Assembly (NCBI RefSeq): GCF_014207965.1
Contig: NZ_JACHLM010000003.1
Location: 372,001-436,000, forward strand
Reading direction: 5' to 3'
Source: Brevundimonas bullata
GTDB taxonomy: Bacteria > Pseudomonadota > Alphaproteobacteria > Caulobacterales > Caulobacteraceae
DNA length: 64,000 bases
Part shown: positions 27,948-34,252 of the stretch, one piece after another
Numbering within the stretch: the stretch's first letter is position 1
How the letters are laid out: each line of letters begins with the position of its first letter
Notes under the pieces: model-generated
Told to the model about the DNA's origin: nothing
The model's database searches: none
What the model saw: only the letters and a program-made list of their open reading frames with translations
Program-made: the position numbers and the translations under genes

Positions 27948-28136
27948 GCTCCCCCCACACACTGCAAAGCGCGGTCCTCTTCATGGCCGAACGCCGGCCC
28001 AGTATCGCGGATCAGAGGATCAGATCGGACAATCCCCGACAGTGCAGCCGACCTACGGCGACGAAACCGACAGACGCTTGAAGAAAGTGCGGCTACGGCG
28101 CTTGGCGACGAGCTTGAAGCCGTCGGTGAAATGTTT

Positions 28137-28200
28137 CCATGTCGTCGAATGGCGACAATTATCATTGTTATCGAACGCTAACAATACTATTTGTCGACGA
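28137..28200. promoter_or_regulatory. hipBA promoter/operator with ATTGT/ACAAT half-site array
   Basis: An AT-rich patch before hipB holds three overlapping inverted repeats: ACAAT-TATC-ATTGT (28155-28168), ATTGTTA-8-TAACAAT (28164-28185, perfect arms) and ACAAT-ACTA-TTTGT (28181-28194). HipB dimers bind such palindromes to repress their own operon, so this is the likely operator cluster. The assignment rests on symmetry and position. Confidence 0.6.
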
Positions 28201-28218
28201 ACGCTGACAGGACTGGTC

Positions 28219-28497
28219 ATGATTATCCGCTCGCCGAGAGACCTAGGATCTGCCGTTCGGGCTCGCCGCAAAGCGCTTGGACTGGATCAGGCCGCCGTCG
28301 CCGATCGGGTCGGGGTGAGCCGCCAATGGATCGGTGCTCTTGAGCATGGCAAGGCGGGCGTAGAGCTCGGCCTCGTGCTGCGAACCCTCAAGGCGCTGGA
28401 TATCCCCCTTAGCCTGGGCGATGATCTCCTCGTATCCAGCCCTCCATTCTCGTCCGTGGACATCGACGCCATTGTCGATGCGGCCAAAGCGCCATGA
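28219..28497 (+). CDS. hipB: HipB-like antitoxin, XRE-family repressor
   Basis: The 92-residue protein contains an XRE helix-turn-helix (GLDQAAVADRVGVSRQWIGA with the recognition helix SRQWIGALEHGKAG). Its C-terminus is short and possibly disordered, as in HipB, where it neutralises HipA. The frame is open upstream to 27877, but the ATG at 28219 gives a normal HipB length and sits right after the operator-like patch. The stop overlaps the hipA start (ATGA), so antitoxin and toxin are translated together. Confidence 0.9.
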   Translation: MIIRSPRDLGSAVRARRKALGLDQAAVADRVGVSRQWIGALEHGKAGVELGLVLRTLKALDIPLSLGDDLLVSSPPFSSVDIDAIVDAAKAP

Positions 28498-29771
28498 CCG
28501 CCCCCCTTACTCTTCTCCTGGACGGCCAAAAGATCGGCTGCATCCATCGAGAAAAGGGTCGACTGTCTCTCGTCTATGAAGACGCTTGGCGAGCAAGGCC
28601 CGACGCCTATCCACTATCCCTCTCCATGCCGCTGGCTTCCGCCGAACATCCGCACGGCCCCGTAGAGGCCTTTCTCTGGGGGCTGCTGCCGGACAGCGAG
28701 GCCGTAATCGACAGATGGGCGCGTCGTTTCCACGTCTCTCCGCGTAATCCCTTCGCCCTGGTCGGCGCGGTCGGCGAGGATTGCGCCGGCGCCGTGCAGT
28801 TCGTCCGGCCCGATCGTCTGGACGCGCTTCAGGCTGGCGCGACGGACGACGTTGCATGGCTCGATGAGGGAGGCGTCGCCGACCGACTACGTGCGCTGCG
28901 CGAGGATCATACAGCTTGGCGGCAAGCCCGCGACACGGGGCAGTTCAGCCTTGCCGGCGCCCAACCCAAAACGGCCCTGATTTTCACCGACGGACGTTGG
29001 GGCGTGCCCTCGGGGCGTTTGCCGACAACCCACATTCTCAAGCCGCCAACCGGCGAGTTCGACGGCCACGCTGAGAACGAGCATTTCTGCATGATCTTGG
29101 CGCGTCGCCTCGGCTTGCCGACGGCGCGATCCGATGTGCGGACCTTCGGCCATGAGATCACTATCGTTATCGAGCGTTACGATCGCGTGCTGATCGGCGA
29201 GCGGATTGCCCGCGTTCATCAAGAAGATTTCTGTCAGGCCCTCGCCCAGTTGCCTTGGAAGAAGTACGAGAACGAAGGCGGCCCGAATGTGCGGGCCTGC
29301 ATCGACCTTCTGGCCGACCAATCGAGCGATCCGTCAACCGATATCGCCACCTTCGTGAACGCCGTTCTGCTCAACTGGATCATCGCTGGCACGGACGCCC
29401 ACGCGAAGAACTTCTCGATGCTGATCGGCGGCGGAGGCCGGGCCCGTCTGGCCCCTTTATACGATATCGCAAGCGCCCTGCCCTATGACGGTCTGGATTT
29501 TCAGAAACTGAAGCTCGCCATGAAGTTCGGAGGCGAATACCGCCTACGCGATATCGGCGCGCGACATGTCGCCCGTCTCGCCAAAGACGCCCGACTGGAT
29601 CCGGTCAAGCTTGCGATCCACGCCAGAGACTTTGCTATTCAGACTGGGCGCATGACCGCTCTAGTCAGGATCGAACTCCATGAAGCCGGCCTGACCCATC
29701 CGATAATTCCCCGCCTGGCCGAAGCCATATCCGCGCGTGCGCAGCGCTTGGCGAAACTTCTGGAAGCTTGA
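28494..29771 (+). CDS. hipA: HipA-family serine/threonine kinase toxin
   Basis: The 425-residue protein has the N-terminal HipA couple domain (LLLDGQKIGCI, GPVEAFLWGLLPDSEAV) and the kinase core: SLAGAQPKTAL (phosphate loop), THILKPPT (ATP-binding lysine), ERYDR, HQEDFCQAL, IAGTDAHAKNFSML (catalytic Asp and Asn) and APLYDIASAL (metal-binding Asp). All catalytic residues are present. HipA in E. coli phosphorylates glutamyl-tRNA synthetase and causes growth arrest; the target in this lineage is unproven. It overlaps hipB by four bases. Its 3' end overlaps the antisense recombinase remnant by about 110 bases, a sign that this junction was created by rearrangement. Confidence 0.95.
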   Translation: MTAPLTLLLDGQKIGCIHREKGRLSLVYEDAWRARPDAYPLSLSMPLASAEHPHGPVEAFLWGLLPDSEAVIDRWARRFHVSPRNPFALVGAVGEDCAGAVQFVRPDRLDALQAGATDDVAWLDEGGVADRLRALREDHTAWRQARDTGQFSLAGAQPKTALIFTDGRWGVPSGRLPTTHILKPPTGEFDGHAENEHFCMILARRLGLPTARSDVRTFGHEITIVIERYDRVLIGERIARVHQEDFCQALAQLPWKKYENEGGPNVRACIDLLADQSSDPSTDIATFVNAVLLNWIIAGTDAHAKNFSMLIGGGGRARLAPLYDIASALPYDGLDFQKLKLAMKFGGEYRLRDIGARHVARLAKDARLDPVKLAIHARDFAIQTGRMTALVRIELHEAGLTHPIIPRLAEAISARAQRLAKLLEA

Positions 29772-30530
29772 TCTCGTGATCAGACGGCTCGCACGGCGAA
29801 CGTCACCGAGCCGCTCGAGCCTCTGCGGCTCCAACAGTCGATCCTCGAGGTGGGCGATCACGGCCTCGTCTAGCTTGTTCATTGGCGCTGCCATGCCCTT
29901 GCAGCCCGCCGCGCCCATGCGCGCCTTGGTCGAGCAGGCATAGTAGCGGCAATGACCGCCCGCCCTGCCTCGACCCGTCCGCAGTGTCATCGCGCCGCCA
30001 CAGGCGGCGAAGAAGCAGATGCCGGTCAGCAGATTCGGGCAGCTCGATATGCCCGGTGGAGTCCACCTTGGGTTGCGAGCCTTGAGCTTCGCCCTGACCG
30101 CTTCGAACTCCTCGCGAGAAATGATGGGCGGAACCGCCATGACGGCGTGTTCGGATTCCGGCTTTAGCTGACGGGTCTTATGATCGCGTGTGTTGAACCG
30201 GTGCTCGTCTATGTAGGTCGAGCGAGTCAGGATCTGATGGATCGCTGAGATGCCCCAGCGCCCGCCGTCGCGCGTGCGGATGTTGCCGTTACTGAGCGTC
30301 GTTGCGAGGGTCTTGAGCCCCATCGGTCCGCTCCGGCCATCACCCCGTAGCGCCCAGCGATAGGTGGTGCGCACCGTCTCAGCCTGAAGCGGGTCTACCT
30401 CCGGCGTCTTCTTGATCTTGGCGCCGCGCTGACCTTCCTCGACAATCCGATAGCCGATGGGAGGTCGGGCGCCGTTCCAGCAGCCTTACCGGGCATTCTC
30501 CATCATGGCCCGCAGGGTGGCGAGGTTTGC
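29661..30530 (-). pseudogene. Large serine recombinase remnant (recombinase and zinc-ribbon domains only)
   Basis: The readable part has the recombinase domain (WNGARPPIGYRIVEEGQRGA, STYIDEHRFNTRD, SREEFEAVRAKLKARNP) and a zinc ribbon (LLTGICFFAACGGAMTLRTG, then CRYYACSTK, GCKG). The N-terminal resolvase domain with the catalytic serine is missing. Just upstream of WNGARPP, the frame continues as ANLATLRAMMENAR and then meets a TAA at 30486-30488, where homologues have a Gln codon (ARQGFWN). Beyond about 30530 the homology stops at the TonB remnant. It is therefore doubly broken. It presumably once mobilised the fic/hipBA segment. Confidence 0.85.
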
Positions 30531-30775
30531 AGAGTCATGTTTTCATAGTCGTTGACGCCGTAGCGCCCGTTCAGGTCGATCAGGCCGCCCGGGAAGAGCA
30601 TTGCCGCCACTCTTCTGATCGTTGGAAAAGGCTTCATTGCGCAACAATGCGCCCGCGCCGTCGCGACGCACAACGGGTCCGACACCGTGGGAATCGTTGA
30701 CGTCAAATCCGTCAGAAAGCGTGAAGCCCCAGGTGCGCCCGCGTGGTCCGCGATGAAGCCGACGTGCGGGCCATT
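30518..30775 (-). pseudogene. TonB-dependent receptor fragment
   Basis: Two adjacent frames encode RTWGFTLSDGFDVNDSHGVG, VVRRDGAGALLRNEAFSND and, after a frameshift near 30620-30640, GGLIDLNGRYGVNDYENMTL. These align in order with RTWGVTLSDGISSSDSNGAG, VVRTDANGNVLRNEQYYND and GGKVDLTARYGVNDWHSLSR of the intact receptor at 14488. Only about 85 residues of barrel remain. The downstream end coincides with the start of recombinase homology at about 30520-30530, so the receptor gene was cut there. Confidence 0.8.
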
Positions 30776-30887
30776 CGCCTGACGCGTCGATAGCGATCAA
30801 CGGCTTTCCTAGGCCGACGCCCAGAACGAAGCCGATCAGCGGGAGGGTTAGTTTCGGGCCGGATTTCCCTTGGGAAACAGGCCGGAA

Positions 30888-31133
30888 CTAGAGAAAATCG
30901 ATAATCTTAGGGGCGGGTGGGAGATTCAGGTCCGAACTCTCTTGGGGATGGTGCCTCACTCCGTCCTCATCCATTTCGTCGAGTTCTGCGGCTTCAACGA
31001 AAACCACGGCCTCGCCCGGACGCAAATGGCTTTCGACGGCATTTTGTGCGTCATCAGCACTGGGAGCTTTTACGCGGATCAACCGCGAGGAACCATCCTC
31101 CTTGCCCAACGTCACTTCATAGACGACAGCCAT
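30888..31133 (-). CDS. Small hypothetical protein
   Basis: The 81-residue protein starts MAVVYEVTLGKEDGSSRLIR and has the pattern RVKAPSADDAQNAVESHLRPGEAVVFVEAAEL, a compact alpha/beta layout also seen in small adaptor-like or regulatory proteins. No family is recognised. It is 78 bases downstream of the cation antiporter operon on the same strand. A purine-rich AGAATATT region, not a strong SD, precedes it. Codon use is like that of its neighbours. Confidence 0.55.
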   Translation of the reverse strand: MAVVYEVTLGKEDGSSRLIRVKAPSADDAQNAVESHLRPGEAVVFVEAAELDEMDEDGVRHHPQESSDLNLPPAPKIIDFL

Positions 31134-31211
31134 AATATTCTCCGTTCAAGATATGGTCGGCAACGCTACGGGCCGGGCGATGTTGCAGTAGCGGCAACCG
31201 GCGCTCCCGAC

Positions 31212-31550
31212 CTATTCTGGCGGAACATCATCATCGCCCTCGACACGATCTCTATAAACAGCGGCGCGCGCCAGGAGGATCATGGTCACGGGCGTTGTCA
31301 CGGTCAGGAAGATCCCAATCAGCAGGTCTTGCAGAGCCAGGCGTCCCTCGGTCATCGACCAGAACATCGCCGAGGCCACGACTATCGATGCCATGCCAAG
31401 CGTGGCTCCCAGGGTCGGGGCGTGAACGCGCTCATAGAAGCGTTTCAGGACCACAAGGCCCACGGAGCCGGTCAGCGCGAGCAGACTGCCGAACACCACG
31501 ACGGCGACTATGGTCCAGGCCGCCCAAAGCGGCAGGTCAGAGGGCGTCAT
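31212..31550 (-). CDS. mnhG: Mrp-type cation/proton antiporter subunit G
   Basis: The 112-residue MnhG/PhaG membrane protein has three hydrophobic helices. The conserved core GSVGLVVLKRFYERVHAPTLGATLGM (quoted in part: FYERVHAPTLGATLG) identifies the family. It is the last gene of the operon, and its start overlaps the F-subunit stop by four bases. It is part of the hetero-oligomeric complex that exchanges Na+ or K+ for protons at the inner membrane. Confidence 0.95.
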   Translation of the reverse strand: MTPSDLPLWAAWTIVAVVVFGSLLALTGSVGLVVLKRFYERVHAPTLGATLGMASIVVASAMFWSMTEGRLALQDLLIGIFLTVTTPVTMILLARAAVYRDRVEGDDDVPPE

Positions 31551-31831
31551 TCGATCACCTCGCCACGCATCAAAAACTTGGCCAGGGCGACGGTGGCGGT
31601 GAAGCCCAGCATGCCGATGATCAGGGCCGCCTCGAAATAGAGGCCGACCCCGCTGCGCATTCCCTGAACCAGGATCAGTAGCATGGCGTTCAGATACAGG
31701 GTATCGAGGCCTAGCACCCGGTCCTGCGCTCGAGGGCCGCGCATCATGCGCCAGGCGGCCAGCAGCATAGCCAGCAACAGTATGGCCTGGGCCGCGCCCA
31801 ACCCCCAGTAGAGAACGGCGGAGGCGGTCAC
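31547..31831 (-). CDS. mnhF: Mrp-type cation/proton antiporter subunit F
   Basis: The 94-residue MnhF/PhaF protein has three helices. The family pattern is RMMRGPRAQDRVLGLDTLYLNAM followed by a GLYFEAALIIGMLGFTATVA helix. It overlaps both neighbours by four bases. In E- and F-type Mrp complexes this subunit sits with G at one edge of the assembly. Confidence 0.95.
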   Translation of the reverse strand: MTASAVLYWGLGAAQAILLLAMLLAAWRMMRGPRAQDRVLGLDTLYLNAMLLILVQGMRSGVGLYFEAALIIGMLGFTATVALAKFLMRGEVIE

Positions 31832-32319
31832 GGGAAGATCTCCAGCAGCAGGCGTTCGTATCGTCCCTTGATCAGGTCGATCCAGTCCTGTTCCTCGACC
31901 AGATCGAGAACATGCAGCAGCAGACGGCCCGACGGCCGGTCATACTGGACCCACAAGGTGCCGGGCGTACTGGTCACGATGATGGCGAGCACGGCCAGGC
32001 CGTATCGGTTGCCCAGGTCCAGCGGCACATGGATGAAGCCGGACACGCGTTGACGTTTGCGCCGCCCCAGGATGATCGTGGCCACGGCGTAGTTGGACCG
32101 GACTACGTCGACGGCGAAATAGCTGGCTAGCCGCAGAACGGCCCCCGGCGAGCGGACGCCGGATCGGTCGGGCTCCAGCCCTCGCATGACTTGCGGGATC
32201 GCCAGGGCCGCGACCAGGGCGAGAAGCACGTCGCCCGCTGAAATCGATCCGCTCAGCAGCAGCCAGGTCGCAAACAGCCCAAGCGCCAGAAGGGGATGGG
32301 GCAGGAGGGCGCGGATCAT
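31828..32319 (-). CDS. mnhE: Mrp-type cation/proton antiporter subunit E
   Basis: The 163-residue MnhE/PhaE protein starts MIRALLPHPLLALGLFATWL. It has two membrane helices and a soluble C-terminal domain with VPLDLGNRYGLAVLAIIVTSTPGTL and a tail ending YERLLLEIFP. The longer frame to 32580 is not used, since the ATG at 32319 overlaps the D-subunit stop by four bases, as elsewhere in this operon. Confidence 0.93.
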   Translation of the reverse strand: MIRALLPHPLLALGLFATWLLLSGSISAGDVLLALVAALAIPQVMRGLEPDRSGVRSPGAVLRLASYFAVDVVRSNYAVATIILGRRKRQRVSGFIHVPLDLGNRYGLAVLAIIVTSTPGTLWVQYDRPSGRLLLHVLDLVEEQDWIDLIKGRYERLLLEIFP

Positions 32320-33911
32320 TCGGCGTCTCCCAGTACGGCGCTGATATAGGCCTTGGGCGAGGTCAGCCATTCGCCGGTCTTCTCTGCATAGGTCAGGCCG
32401 GCGGCTGCTCCGGCGCTCAGCCACAAACAGCACAAAACCAGGCCGCCGATGGCCAGGAACTCGGGACTGCGGACCTTGGGCGCGACGGCGTCCTCGCGCC
32501 AGAACCCCGCCACGCCGAACCGCGTCAGCGCGATCAGGGCGGCAAAACTGGACAGGGTCAGCACCCCGATCAGGGTCCAACTGGCGGGCGACATCGCACC
32601 GTCGCCCGACAACAGGGCGACGAAGATGCTCAGCTTGCCGGCGAAGCCCGCCAGCGGCGGCAGGCTAACGGTCACCAGCGCAGCCAGGATGAAGGCGCCT
32701 CCGAGGAAGGCGGTCGAGGCCGGCAGGACGCGCCCGACCTCATGCACGTCGTCCGCAGCGAAGGGGTCGTCATACTCGTCGTCGAAGACTGCGTCGTCCG
32801 GCGAGGCCGCCGCGTCCTCGCCGCGCGCCAGGATTTCGGCGATCAGGAACAGGGTCCCCGCCGCCAGCGTCGAGGCCGACATGTAGAAGAGGGCGCCGCC
32901 GACGGCCTGGGGCACAGTGGTTCCTGCGATGGCCAGAACCGTGCCCGACGAGACCATGACGGCATAGCCGGCGGCCCCTTCCAGGCGTCGCGCCGAAACC
33001 ATGCCGGCCGCGCCGAAGACAACCGTGGCCACGCCGGCCGCGAGCAGCCAGGTATTGCCGAACCCTTCGGAGACTCCCGCGTCGGCGCTGAACAACAGGG
33101 TGGCCAGGCGCAGGATGACATAGACCCCGACCTTGCTGAGGATGGCGAAGACCGCTGCAACGGGCGCGCTGGCGGCGGCGTAGGCGCCGGGCAGCCAGAA
33201 GCCGAGCGGCCAGGCCGCCGCCTTGACAAGGAAGGCCACGCCCAGGATGGCGCAACCGATGTGGAACAGGGCGCGATCAGGGTCTGGGATAGAGGCGACC
33301 TTGCTGGCGATGTCGGCCATGTTGAGCGCGCCGGTCACGCCGTAGATCAGGCTGACCCCGATCAGGAAGAACAGCGACGCCGTCAGGTTGATGGCGACGT
33401 AGCCCAGTCCGGCCCGTACCCGCTTCTCGCCCGACCCATGCAGCAGTAGCCCGTAGGAGGCGGCCAGCATCACCTCGAAGAAGACGAACAGGTTGAACAG
33501 GTCGCCGGTCAGAACCGCTCCGTTCACCCCCATGACCAGCAACAGATAAAGGGCGTGGAAGCGCGGCCCGGCCCGGTCCCAGCGCGCGTAGGAGAACATC
33601 AGCCCGCCGGCCGCCAGCGTCGCCGTCAGCGCTAGCATCAGGGTCGACAGCCGGTCCGCCACCAAGGTGATGCCGAACGGCGCCGACCAGGCGCCGAGGT
33701 TGTAGATGCGCGCGGTGTCGTCGCCCGCCGGTCCGCCGACGGCGGCTTGGTGAAGCAGGGTGTAGGCGACGCCGACCAGGGCGATCAGGCTTAAAAGGCT
33801 GATCAGGGCTTTCAGGCCATAGCGCTGCTCCTTGAGCAGAAGCATGGTCGCCGCCGCGATCAACGGTAGTACGACGGGCACGACGATGAGGTGGTCTTGC
33901 CAGTCGGTCAT
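32316..33911 (-). CDS. mnhD: Mrp-type cation/proton antiporter subunit D (NuoN-like)
   Basis: The 531-residue protein is related to the proton-pumping NuoL/M/N subunits of complex I, with about fourteen helices. Conserved charged residues include Glu in FNLFVFFEVMLAASYGLLL and Lys in GVAFLVKAAAWPLGFWLPGA and AILSKVGVYVIL, which form the putative proton path. An acidic loop of about 35 residues (AASPDDAVFDDEYDDPFAAD) between late helices is longer than usual and may be a regulatory or partner-binding segment. It overlaps both the C and E subunits. Confidence 0.95.
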   Translation of the reverse strand: MTDWQDHLIVVPVVLPLIAAATMLLLKEQRYGLKALISLLSLIALVGVAYTLLHQAAVGGPAGDDTARIYNLGAWSAPFGITLVADRLSTLMLALTATLAAGGLMFSYARWDRAGPRFHALYLLLVMGVNGAVLTGDLFNLFVFFEVMLAASYGLLLHGSGEKRVRAGLGYVAINLTASLFFLIGVSLIYGVTGALNMADIASKVASIPDPDRALFHIGCAILGVAFLVKAAAWPLGFWLPGAYAAASAPVAAVFAILSKVGVYVILRLATLLFSADAGVSEGFGNTWLLAAGVATVVFGAAGMVSARRLEGAAGYAVMVSSGTVLAIAGTTVPQAVGGALFYMSASTLAAGTLFLIAEILARGEDAAASPDDAVFDDEYDDPFAADDVHEVGRVLPASTAFLGGAFILAALVTVSLPPLAGFAGKLSIFVALLSGDGAMSPASWTLIGVLTLSSFAALIALTRFGVAGFWREDAVAPKVRSPEFLAIGGLVLCCLWLSAGAAAGLTYAEKTGEWLTSPKAYISAVLGDAE

Positions 33912-34252
33912 TCGCCCGGCTCCCGTCCATCGATGTGGTCGCTACCGGTGATCCCTCGACTGGTCAGCAGAACCACCAGGAACAGCGCCGTCAGGGCGAA
34001 GCTTATAACGATGGCGGTCAGGACCAGGGCCTGGGGCACGGGGTCGGCATAGGCCGCCGGATTAACCGGCCCTTCGCCCTTCAGCACAGGCGGAGCGCCC
34101 GCCCGCAGCCGCCCCATGGCGAAGATGAACAAGTTGACGGCATAGCCGAGCAGGGACAGGCCGATGATGACCTGGAAGGTGCGGGGGCGCAGCAGCAGCC
34201 AGACGCCGGCGGCGGTCAGCACCCCGATTCCGAGAGCGAGAACCAGCTCCAT
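33908..34252 (-). CDS. mnhC: Mrp-type cation/proton antiporter subunit C (NuoK-like)
   Basis: The 114-residue NuoK homologue has three helices: LALGIGVLTAAGVWLLL, IGLSLLGYAVNLFIFAMG with the conserved NLF motif, and VPQALVLTAIVISFALTALFLV. Subunit length is as expected. Its start shares one base with the A-B subunit stop (TGATG arrangement), and its stop overlaps the D start by four bases. Confidence 0.95.
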   Translation of the reverse strand: MELVLALGIGVLTAAGVWLLLRPRTFQVIIGLSLLGYAVNLFIFAMGRLRAGAPPVLKGEGPVNPAAYADPVPQALVLTAIVISFALTALFLVVLLTSRGITGSDHIDGREPGE

